DNA of 7,648 bases from Gammaproteobacteria bacterium (lineage in GTDB: Bacteria; Pseudomonadota; Gammaproteobacteria; SG8-11). The notes beneath the pieces were generated by a model. That model had not been told where the DNA came from and made no database searches. It saw only the letters and a program-made list of their open reading frames with translations. Where the stretch lies: the NCBI GenBank assembly GCA_016200445.1, contig JACQEQ010000413.1, positions 1 through 7,648 of the forward strand. Direction: 5' to 3'. The position numbers and the translations under genes were made by a program. Positions 1 to 6,080 of this stretch are shown piece after piece; the stretch's first letter is position 1; the number at the start of each line of letters is the position of its first letter.

Positions 1-747
1 GCCGACGGTCAGGAAAGCTATGCGGTAGCACAATCCACCTATAACTTAGCCATCGTTTACGAACATTCCGGCCAGACCGACAATGCCGAATTGTTTTATA
101 AACAGGCCGCCAATTTGTGGGAAACCGTCTTGGGCCCAAACCACATCAACGTGGCAAACAGTTTGACCAAGCTCGCTAATATCTATGCCAATCAGAGCAA
201 TGCGCGCGCGGCCGAGGAAACCTATTTACGCGCTCTGGAAATTCAGCAAATCAACTTCGGGCCTAAACATGTTGCTGTCGCTGATTCGTTATTCAATTTA
301 GGCCGCGTGTGCATGAAACAGGAAAAATACGATGAGGCCGAACGCTTTTACCGCGAATCGGCAGAGATCATGGAGGCTGAGCTTGACAATGACAATCCGC
401 GCCTCGCGGTAGCGCTTTACAGCCTGGCCAACGTGTACCATATTCGCGCCAAACACGAGGCTGAATACAACACTAACTTCGCCGCCAAACTAACTCCGGC
501 GACTGACCACACACACGACGTCGCATTGTCATCGCAACGGCTGGCCGCGTTGCGCACACAAATCTCATTGCGCCAGCGCGTCGTACGCGAGTTGTACGCC
601 AAAGCCGAACCGCTCTACCAGCGCGCCGCCGCCATATTGACCGACATCTACGGCGCGGATTATCCGACGTTAAAAATTATCCGTGATGAATTGACGTTGC
701 TGCACCAAGGTCAGGCATCACCGAACAGTGTCAGTCGTGCGGATTAA
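1..747 (+). CDS. TPR-repeat protein, kinesin-light-chain type (5'-truncated)
   Basis: The frame is open from base 1 to the TAA at 745-747, giving 248 visible residues; the true start lies upstream. A TTG at 91 is only an internal Leu. The protein has 42-residue tetratricopeptide repeats of the kinesin-light-chain kind, with a Tyr/Leu-rich helix A, an 'AEExYxRALEI' helix B and a 'GPxHxxVA' turn. Visible units cover residues ~6-48, 49-90 and 91-134. A fourth begins at ~135 ('ALYSLANVYH'), but its helix B seems to appear only at ~199 ('YAKAEPLYQRAAAIL'), after about 50 charged residues. Such repeats bind proteins, so a scaffold or adaptor role is likely; the partner is unknown. No signal peptide can be judged because the N-terminus is missing. 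It converges on the lipoprotein gene with 21 bp between stop codons. The family call is firm; the function is not known. Confidence 0.9.
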   Translation, partial: ADGQESYAVAQSTYNLAIVYEHSGQTDNAELFYKQAANLWETVLGPNHINVANSLTKLANIYANQSNARAAEETYLRALEIQQINFGPKHVAVADSLFNLGRVCMKQEKYDEAERFYRESAEIMEAELDNDNPRLAVALYSLANVYHIRAKHEAEYNTNFAAKLTPATDHTHDVALSSQRLAALRTQISLRQRVVRELYAKAEPLYQRAAAILTDIYGADYPTLKIIRDELTLLHQGQASPNSVSRAD

Positions 748-768
748 ATTCACACCGAATTTTGCACA

Positions 769-2211
769 TTAGTAAATATAGGCGGCGCCTGCCCACTCGG
801 TTGCGTCATTAGTTTGATCACCACCTAAACCCGTGGCAGAACTGTCTTCGCGCGGTGCTCCGACCACCAGAGTTGCACCGTCCCCGCTCAGCCCCAACGT
901 AACACCAAAACGATCATCGGTGCCTGGATTCAACGCTTTGATATAAGCCTGCTGAATCCACATTCCGACACGGCACACGAACATATATACCGCACCGGAG
1001 TCCAGCTCAGCATTATTGCTAGAGTCACCATCCATGCCGTTGGCGATACTGTCTTCGAAAATCGCGCCAACCGTCAGCACACTGCCGTCGTCATTCAATG
1101 CAACGGCGAAACCAAACCAATCGCCTGCCTCGGAATTCGATGCTTTGAGGTAAGCCTGCTGGGTCCAACCCGAATCGCTACGGGTGTAGACATATACTGC
1201 ACCGGAATCCGCAGCGCAATATATGGGACTCACCACCAGGCAATCGTCCAGCGGCGAGCCGCCGACTCCGGTCGCGGCACTGTCTTCGAGATGCGCGCCA
1301 ACCGCGAGCGTATTACCGTCGCTGCTCAACGCGACAGCAAAACCGAATTGATCGCTAGTACCAGGATTTGACGCTTTGACATAGATCGGCACGGACCATG
1401 TGGAACCCGAGCGGGTATAGACATAAACCGCACCAGAATCCACAAGCACATTGCTACTGGGATCGCCTATGATCCCATCCTCCTGGTAAGCCCCCACCGC
1501 AAGCGTGGCGCCGTCGCCACTCAACGCCAAAGAAAACCCGAACGCGTCGCCGCTTTCGGTATTCGATGCCTTGATATAGGCCTGTTGCGCCCAGGCGGTG
1601 TCGCTGCGGACGAAGATATAAACCGCACCTGCATCTGGGGCGGTATCGTTCAATTGATCTGTAGCGTTACTGTCTTCGCCATAAGCACCGACAGCTAAAA
1701 TGTTTCCGTCGCGACTCAGTCCCAAAGCTGCACCGAAGTGATCACCAGCACCGGTGTTTGATGCTTTAAGATAGGCCTGTTCAGCCCACGTTGCACCGCT
1801 GCGTCTATAAACATAAGCGGCACCGGAATCTGTTGCGCAATTTACCGGGATAGCGACGCTGCATTCGTCATTTGGATTATTGTCAATACCAGTCGCCGCG
1901 CTGTCTTCTTCTGGCGCCCCAACTACCAGCGTATTACCGTCACGGCTTAATGCGAGTGCAATCCCAAAGTGATCGCCCGCCCCTGCATTCGACGCCTTGA
2001 TATAAGCCTGCTGTTTCCAACCATCGCCACTACGTGCAAACACATAAACCGCGCCAGCCTCCGGAGCGCTATCGTCCTGTTGATTCGCATCAATGCCACT
2101 ACTAGCACTAGCTTCAATCCACGCACCGATTGCTAAGGTATTGCCATCCCCACTCAACGCCAATGCACGGCCGAAACGATCGCTCACTCCGGAATTCGAA
2201 GCCTTGACATA
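769..2211 (-). repeat. Seven tandem FG-GAP coding repeats
   Basis: The coding sequence for the seven propeller blades is a divergent tandem array with units beginning, in minus-strand order, near 2211, 2004, 1773, 1578, 1383, 1152 and 945. The first six units span 207, 231, 195, 195, 231 and 207 bp; the seventh is 174 bp plus the stop. The recurrent DNA core encodes 'AYxKASN' and 'AVALSxDGNTLAVGA'. The units differ enough that this looks like an old protein-level amplification and not a recent DNA slip. Confidence 0.85.
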
Positions 2212-2613
2212 CCCAATGCTCTGCAACATCGCAGTCGCCACACTCACAGGCGATGATGCTGCGCAACCGATGGCGTTGCACGCCTCCACCATGTAGCGCG
2301 CATTCGGCCAGTCGAACCGGTGCACGACAATATCCACAACGGCGCTGGTAGCGGTGAGATTGCCACCGACTTGGGTATAGCCGGAGTGGCCATCGGCATT
2401 CTGCGATAATTTGTAATAGGTCGCGTGGTCAACTGCGGTCCAAGCAAAATGCAGTTGTTTGAGACTTGCGCTTACGTTGAGATTCGGTACGGCAGGTGGA
2501 TCGTTGGCCTTGGGTAAAACCGGGGGATCGTTCTTATTTGAATTCTCTACCCCGTTGGCACAACCGCCTAGGGCAACTGCGATTACAACAACGACCAGAT
2601 ACCGATAAAACAT
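769..2613 (-). CDS. FG-GAP repeat lipoprotein with seven-bladed beta-propeller
   Basis: This is a 614-residue exported lipoprotein. The ATG at 2613 is preferred because AGGGGG (2619-2624) sits 5 bases upstream; the longer GTG start at 2619 would overlap that ribosome site. Residues 1-18 form a lipoprotein signal ending ALGG-Cys18, so Cys18 should be lipidated and the protein membrane-tethered. A Pro/Asp/Asn-rich linker follows, then a fibronectin-III-like domain (~39-129; 'FAW', 'YMVEACNAIGCAASS'). Seven FG-GAP repeats start near residues 135, 204, 281, 346, 411, 488 and 557, each with 'Y(I/V/L)KAxN..DxFG..L.LS.DG..L.VGA..ED..AGAVYV(Y/F)'. The last blade stops at 'AYIY', so its missing outer strand is probably supplied by the segment before blade 1 (velcro closure). 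Blades 2 and 5 carry matching extra loops with paired Cys (251/259 and 458/466). FG-GAP propellers usually mediate binding, often with calcium; the ligand is unknown. The architecture call is strong. Confidence 0.93.
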   Translation of the reverse strand: MFYRYLVVVVIAVALGGCANGVENSNKNDPPVLPKANDPPAVPNLNVSASLKQLHFAWTAVDHATYYKLSQNADGHSGYTQVGGNLTATSAVVDIVVHRFDWPNARYMVEACNAIGCAASSPVSVATAMLQSIGYVKASNSGVSDRFGRALALSGDGNTLAIGAWIEASASSGIDANQQDDSAPEAGAVYVFARSGDGWKQQAYIKASNAGAGDHFGIALALSRDGNTLVVGAPEEDSAATGIDNNPNDECSVAIPVNCATDSGAAYVYRRSGATWAEQAYLKASNTGAGDHFGAALGLSRDGNILAVGAYGEDSNATDQLNDTAPDAGAVYIFVRSDTAWAQQAYIKASNTESGDAFGFSLALSGDGATLAVGAYQEDGIIGDPSSNVLVDSGAVYVYTRSGSTWSVPIYVKASNPGTSDQFGFAVALSSDGNTLAVGAHLEDSAATGVGGSPLDDCLVVSPIYCAADSGAVYVYTRSDSGWTQQAYLKASNSEAGDWFGFAVALNDDGSVLTVGAIFEDSIANGMDGDSSNNAELDSGAVYMFVCRVGMWIQQAYIKALNPGTDDRFGVTLGLSGDGATLVVGAPREDSSATGLGGDQTNDATEWAGAAYIY

Positions 2614-2618
2614 GAACA

Positions 2619-2624
2619 CCCCCT
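2619..2624 (-). promoter_or_regulatory. Ribosome binding site that sets the FG-GAP lipoprotein start
   Basis: On the minus strand AGGGGG lies 5 bases before ATG (2611-2613). It includes part of the in-frame GTG at 2617-2619, which makes the longer start unlikely. The surrounding 9-mer TCATAGGGG (2620-2628) recurs before the cytochrome gene. Confidence 0.65.
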
Positions 2625-2822
2625 ATGATTTCAGACGCTGTTGCTGATGTTCAGGCAACGCGCGGCCGGATTCCGTTCCGCTAAGTAATGCTTGTCGATT
2701 AAAGTGCGCAGTGTACTTTTTATCGGGGTGCGGGTGTAGCCATTTTCGTAGTGGCAGTGAGCTACCGTTGTTGCAGAGGTAAGTGCTGTCAGAACTTCAT
2801 GTCTTTGGTTAATGCCGACAGT

Positions 2823-2873
2823 TGGAGCGCGGGCGTCCCGCCCGCAGTTTGCGGCCGGGACGCCTGAGCTCCA
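2823..2873. repeat. Long imperfect palindrome (REP-like element)
   Basis: The 51-bp block folds as one hairpin. The outer arms TGGAGC/GCTCCA (2823-2828/2868-2873) are followed by three mismatches, nine paired bases (2832-2840/2856-2864), one mismatch, five paired bases (2842-2846/2850-2854) and a 3-base loop. The left half can instead form its own perfect 7-bp hairpin (2829-2835/2839-2845). It begins about 18 bases past the kinase stop on the minus strand. No T-tract follows, so it is not a standard intrinsic terminator. The GGGCGTCCCGCCCGC core resembles dispersed palindromes found in many bacterial genomes. It may shield the kinase mRNA 3' end. Copy number cannot be seen from one window. 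Confidence 0.6.
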
Positions 2874-2890
2874 GTAAAATGACGGAAGCG

Positions 2891-4342
2891 TCAACCACGG
2901 CGTGCCTGCGCAATCTCTTTTTCCATCGCCGCGCGCCAGCGTTGATAACGTTGACGCAAGGCTTCATTGGCTTGGGGTGTAAATGTCACGCCTGGCCCGG
3001 GCTCCGGCCAATGTTGCGGCCTTCCGGCCAGCAGAAATGCGGTGCCGCGCGCCGTGGCCTCGCATTCGGCGGGGCGGTACACCGGCAAGCCGCTCACATC
3101 GGCCAAACGTTGACATATTCCGTCGAGGCGCGCGAGACCGCCGCTGACGACGATGCGTTGCGGCGCGACGAACAGCGTTTCCATTTCATCGAGATTTACT
3201 TGCGTTAGAAATACGATGCTTTCCGCCACGGCGGCGAGTTTATCGCCCGAACTACCCGTACCGACAAAGCGCGAACCGAACTGCGGTATCCAATACGGCG
3301 AGCCCAGGCCCGACACACCGTTCAAAAATAATGGCAGCTCGGCGGTCGTATTCAGCCACTGAGCAATATTGCGTTGCGCGTCGTCGGCACTGACGCCCAG
3401 CTGCTGCTCGACTTCCACCAACGCGCTGCCGGCACCATTGACGGTGCCTTCCAACACATGCTCCAGCGTGTCGCCGCATTGCAATACCACGCCGGTGAGC
3501 AAGCGCGGCGCATAATCGATGTTGCCGCCGCACACGCGCTGCACGAAAGCACCGGTACCGATGTTGACATAAGCTGTGCCATGATGCGGCACGCCGAACG
3601 CATACGCGGCGGCGGATTGGTCTCCGGTCATGACGGTTAACGGTACGCGCCGTCCTTGCAAATTTAGATGCCCGAATTCATAACAGGTCGGTACACAACG
3701 CGGCAGCGGTTCGCCCGGCACGCCGAATAAATCGAGTAATTCCTCGTCCCAATCCAGCGCATGAAAATTCCACAGCAAGGTGCGCGATGCATTCGCAGGG
3801 TCGACCCACAGCGGTCTTTCTTCCAGCAAATGAAACAACATGAAACTGGCCATGGGTCCCCACGCCAGGCAGCCTTGTTGGCGGGCTGCTCGGACCGCAG
3901 GTAAATTTTCCATGCACCAATGCAATTTGCTCACGCCGTAATGCGCGGTTACAAACAAACCGGTCGCGTGATGGATGGCCGCATCGTGTTTGTAAAACTG
4001 CGCGGCCCACTGCGCCGCGCGCCGGTCTTGCCAGCTAATCACCGGCGACAGCGCCGCACCAGTGTTGCGGTCCCAACACACAATGCTCGAACGTTGCGTA
4101 GCAAGCCCCGCCGCTACTATGTTTGTTTGGCGCTCTCCTAATGCGTTCAATACTTGATCGATTGCCTGTCGTGTTGAAGACAGCACTTCTTGCGGATGAT
4201 GCTCTACCCAACCGCTTTGGGGGTGAACAACGGCGATAGTTTCCTGGCCTTGTGCAAGCAGCACTCCGGAATTATCGAATACCAGGGCACGGCTTGAATG
4301 GCCGCCTTGATCGATCGCGAGATATAAATTTGTGTTGGCCAT
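2891..4342 (-). CDS. FGGY-family carbohydrate kinase, glycerol kinase-like
   Basis: This 483-residue cytoplasmic kinase would transfer phosphate from ATP to a polyol or sugar. The N-terminus aligns with GlpK from the first residues, which supports ATG 4342, although the ribosome site is weak. Visible landmarks are the phosphate-loop segment 'DQGGHSSRA' (11-19; GlpK has DQGTTSSRA), 'GWVEH' (44-48), 'TQRSS' (82-86), 'SWQDRR' (103-108), 'NASRTLLWN' (184-192), the catalytic 'GDQ' (240-242), 'IGTGAF' (261-266) and the adenine-side 'VSGG' (399-402). By alignment from memory with E. coli GlpK (502 residues), Arg84, Trp104, Asp241 and Gln242 are kept, but the glycerol-contact Glu is Ser85 and the contact Tyr is His134. 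Substrate could therefore be glycerol or another small polyol or sugar. No glpF, glpD or transporter gene lies nearby, so context does not settle it. The family call is firm; specificity is open. Confidence 0.92.
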   Translation of the reverse strand: MANTNLYLAIDQGGHSSRALVFDNSGVLLAQGQETIAVVHPQSGWVEHHPQEVLSSTRQAIDQVLNALGERQTNIVAAGLATQRSSIVCWDRNTGAALSPVISWQDRRAAQWAAQFYKHDAAIHHATGLFVTAHYGVSKLHWCMENLPAVRAARQQGCLAWGPMASFMLFHLLEERPLWVDPANASRTLLWNFHALDWDEELLDLFGVPGEPLPRCVPTCYEFGHLNLQGRRVPLTVMTGDQSAAAYAFGVPHHGTAYVNIGTGAFVQRVCGGNIDYAPRLLTGVVLQCGDTLEHVLEGTVNGAGSALVEVEQQLGVSADDAQRNIAQWLNTTAELPLFLNGVSGLGSPYWIPQFGSRFVGTGSSGDKLAAVAESIVFLTQVNLDEMETLFVAPQRIVVSGGLARLDGICQRLADVSGLPVYRPAECEATARGTAFLLAGRPQHWPEPGPGVTFTPQANEALRQRYQRWRAAMEKEIAQARRG

Positions 4343-4520
4343 GTGTCGTACCCGCTGGCATTGAGCTCACCCCTGTTTATAACTTTAGCTGATCTTTCCG
4401 GCGTGCTTTTGTTTGTTAGCATTTTTTTAAATTCGAACCGTAGACATTCGGATGCCGATATAAATGTCAACAACTGCTATAAATATTATCGTCACGACGT
4501 GGATGCAGTTTGCGCAGCAC

Positions 4521-4561
4521 AAAAAAACGCGCGCTGAAGCGAAACTCCAGCGCGCGTTTTT
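4521..4561 (-). terminator. Rho-independent terminator after the cytochrome gene
   Basis: A perfect 14-bp stem (4523-4536 with 4548-4561) encloses an 11-base loop. Its GC core CGCGCGCTG is flanked by A7 on the left and T5 on the right, so on the minus strand the hairpin is followed by a run of seven T. It begins 11 bases past the cytochrome stop codon and should end that transcript before the kinase gene. The flanking A and T tracts would allow function in both directions. Confidence 0.9.
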
Positions 4562-4572
4562 AGAATTAAAAA

Positions 4573-5730
4573 CTAACGGCGGCGGCGTAGTGCGGCCAGC
4601 CCGCCAGCCAGAGCCAGGACCAAGAGATCGACAGACGCAGCAGCAGATGGATCACCGCCACTGCCATCGGCTACAGCCGCAGTCAGGTCATTACGGCTAC
4701 CACCCTTACTTCCTGTTTTGAGATAGGCTGCAATCGCTGCAATGTCGGTGCTGCTCAATGTGGCTGCAACGCCGGCATGTACTGACTTTTCGGCAAAGGC
4801 CTCACGAATGTCCTTTGACGACGAGCCAGTGATCGAACCGCCCGCACCGCCGCTGCCATGGCAACCGGAACAATTCGCATCGAAGAGCGCCTGTCCGGCA
4901 GCAGTATCGCCGGTGACTGGGGAAGAATCATCATCATCGTCATCATCGTCGTAGTCACCGTCATGCTCTGCGTTGCCCAGCGTTTTGAGATACGCTGCAA
5001 TCGCCGCAACGTCGGCGCTGTTTAATGCGGCTGCAACAGCAGCATGCACGGACTTCTCCGCGAAAGCTTCCAATATGTCTTTGGCCGACTCTCCGGCGAT
5101 GGAGCCGCCCGCACCGCCGCTGCTATGGCAGCCGGAACAATTGGCATTGAAGAGCTCCGCACCGGTGCCGCTTGGATTAGGAACGGGCGGCGGCGTGCCT
5201 GGATCCGTAGGCACCGGAACTCCGCTCACCGACACCATGAGTTTTGTGACCGCTGTTGCGTCGCCGCCGCTATTGTTTTGATTGTTAGACGACAGGCCCG
5301 CTGCGTAAATCGTGTAAGTGCCGTTTGACATCGGCGCTGTCCATCCAAACGTATAGGTTGCCGAGCCGTTCGTTACCATGCCCGGTGAACTATGCACCAC
5401 ATCCGCACCTGACATTTTGGTGCCCGTCATGGTAGCAGCCAGCATGCCGCCATCCGCAGAAACATCCATCCCGGCTTCGACCGCCGGACCACCGCTCACA
5501 ACCAAGGTGTAAGTGTTCACCGAGTTGGGTGCGACCGACGCGGCACCAGTCAACGTGGCCGTCGCCGCTGTGGCGACGTTCGTGTGGCAATTGGTGCAGT
5601 CGCGCGTGACGCCGGAGTAACCACCGATGCCGTTCGACGTGGCAAAGGCAACTTCGATCGGTACCAGTGAGGAAAATAACAAGAGTGAATATCTAACGAA
5701 CTTAACTGCAAGATGATCGTATCTGTCCAT
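4573..5730 (-). CDS. Exported cytochrome c with three CXXCH sites and a choice-of-anchor-type N-terminal domain
   Basis: This 385-residue protein starts at ATG 5730, with AGGGG (5737-5741) 6 bases upstream. A signal peptide ends near Ala30 ('VAFA'). Residues ~35-170 hold 'GGYSGVTRDCTNCH' (haem site 45-49) and a beta-rich stretch with 'HSSPGM', 'YTFGWTAP' and 'GTYTIYAAG', resembling choice-of-anchor/Reeler-like domains from bacterial exported proteins. A Pro/Gly linker leads to two near-identical cytochrome c domains (~188-250 and ~277-339) with CSGCH at 198-202 and 287-291. The linker between them carries Asp8 (261-268). Both c domains have His (229, 318) where class I cytochromes normally have the axial Met. 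The C-terminus is a Gly/Ser stretch, a hydrophobic segment (~366-381) and Arg4, like GlyGly-CTERM tails. It likely works in extracytoplasmic electron transfer; redox partners are unknown. A terminator follows. Confidence 0.9.
   Translation of the reverse strand: MDRYDHLAVKFVRYSLLLFSSLVPIEVAFATSNGIGGYSGVTRDCTNCHTNVATAATATLTGAASVAPNSVNTYTLVVSGGPAVEAGMDVSADGGMLAATMTGTKMSGADVVHSSPGMVTNGSATYTFGWTAPMSNGTYTIYAAGLSSNNQNNSGGDATAVTKLMVSVSGVPVPTDPGTPPPVPNPSGTGAELFNANCSGCHSSGGAGGSIAGESAKDILEAFAEKSVHAAVAAALNSADVAAIAAYLKTLGNAEHDGDYDDDDDDDDSSPVTGDTAAGQALFDANCSGCHGSGGAGGSITGSSSKDIREAFAEKSVHAGVAATLSSTDIAAIAAYLKTGSKGGSRNDLTAAVADGSGGDPSAAASVDLLVLALAGGLAALRRRR
4714..5169 (-). repeat. Duplicated cytochrome c domain, two copies 267 bp apart
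   Basis: Copies at about 4981-5169 and 4714-4902 encode domains that match at most positions, from 'LF(N/D)ANCSGCH' to 'IAAYLKT', with no gaps. The DNA is also clearly alike, with differences largely at third positions, which points to an internal tandem duplication followed by selection to keep the protein sequence. Confidence 0.85.
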
Positions 5731-5736
5731 GTTTGA

Positions 5737-5741
5737 CCCCT
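5737..5741 (-). promoter_or_regulatory. Ribosome binding site of the cytochrome gene
   Basis: AGGGG on the minus strand lies 6 bases before ATG (5728-5730). The 9-mer TCATAGGGG (5737-5745) is the same as that before the FG-GAP lipoprotein gene. Confidence 0.6.
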
Positions 5742-5963
5742 ATGAAATTTAGTTACGTTGAGCGCCATAAGCCAAATGGCGGTAAAAATTGAGACCGCTA
5801 GCTTCATACTTACTTTTGCCATTGCCGCTTCGAAACGGAGTGTTAGGCAGTAGTCTGAAACGTACCTGAAGCCGTTAGGGTAACTACCTGACCCAAATTC
5901 CTATCTCCGCAAGTTCTTTGCATCCCACGTTTTATAGGAGAACTCTTGGGGTTTTTTAGCGAT

Positions 5964-5985
5964 TAACAATGCGTTTAAATTGTTA
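5964..5985. promoter_or_regulatory. Inverted repeat, possible operator next to a -10-like hexamer
   Basis: TAACAAT, an 8-base spacer and ATTGTTA form a perfect 7-bp dyad. Six bases on is GATAAT (5992-5997), a 5/6 match to the sigma-70 -10 box, though no good -35 box sits at the usual distance. If that -10 is real, the dyad covers the -35 zone, a typical place for a repressor or activator to bind. The assignment is an inference from position and symmetry. Confidence 0.3.
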
Positions 5986-6070
5986 CCTGCAGATAATCGA
6001 ATGGGGGTCAACGACGCACACACTGCGTCACACAATCTTGCGTCGAAGCGGTCGGCGCGCACTTTCACAC

Positions 6071-6076
6071 GGAGGT
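6071..6076 (+). promoter_or_regulatory. Strong ribosome binding site setting a GTG start
   Basis: GGAGGT lies 4 bases before GTG at 6081 and is the best Shine-Dalgarno match in the window. It fixes the start of the long right-edge gene; the in-frame GTG at 6075 overlaps it and is unlikely to be used. Confidence 0.8.
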
Positions 6077-6080
6077 GGAC

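Larger units (their letters stand above)
2614..2890. other. Intergenic region between kinase and FG-GAP lipoprotein genes
   Basis: This 277-bp gap separates two genes that both read on the minus strand. It holds the palindrome at 2823-2873 and the lipoprotein ribosome site at 2619-2624. I saw no convincing sigma-70 promoter for the lipoprotein gene. A possible 87-codon minus-strand frame here starts at TTG, overlaps the kinase stop and translates through the palindrome, so I do not call it a gene. Confidence 0.6.
5731..6080. other. Divergent intergenic region between cytochrome and hydrolase-like genes
   Basis: These 350 bp carry no supportable gene. They must hold the promoters of both divergent genes. 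Structures seen are a hairpin CGCCAT/ATGGCG at 5763-5781 in the cytochrome leader, a 7-bp inverted repeat at 5964-5985, a GATAAT hexamer at 5992-5997, the GACGCA/TGCGTC repeats at 6012-6045, and the ribosome site at 6071-6076. No known riboswitch consensus was recognised. Confidence 0.6.

Noticed and set aside
746..762. AAATTC/GAATTT inverted repeat between the convergent TPR and lipoprotein genes as a shared terminator
   Set aside because: The stem is only 6 bp and almost all A/T, with a 5-base loop and no real T-tract; too weak to call.
2701..2721. AAAGT/ACTTT hairpin followed by T5 on the plus strand as a terminator
   Set aside because: The stem is short, and no plus-strand gene ends upstream of it.
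2631..2894. An 87-codon minus-strand reading frame between the kinase and lipoprotein genes
   Set aside because: It starts at TTG, overlaps the kinase stop, has no ribosome site and translates through the palindrome, giving the 'GRDARAP' string typical of such repeats read as protein.
4465..4470. A perfect TTGACA on the minus strand as the kinase -35 box, inside a GACATT/AATGTC dyad (4443-4468)
   Set aside because: No acceptable -10 hexamer lies 16-18 bases downstream (ATGTCT or TGTCTA), so I do not call a promoter.
4343..4537. A 64-codon plus-strand frame between the kinase and cytochrome genes
   Set aside because: It has a GTG start without a ribosome site, lies in the kinase upstream region and runs into the terminator hairpin.
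2891..5730. A cytochrome-kinase-lipoprotein operon on the minus strand
   Set aside because: A strong terminator at 4521-4561 separates the first two genes, and the gaps exceed 200 bp.
5821..5960. A riboswitch (for example a cyclic-di-GMP type) in the divergent region
   Set aside because: The conserved junction sequences of the classes I know are absent; only short unrelated matches were found.
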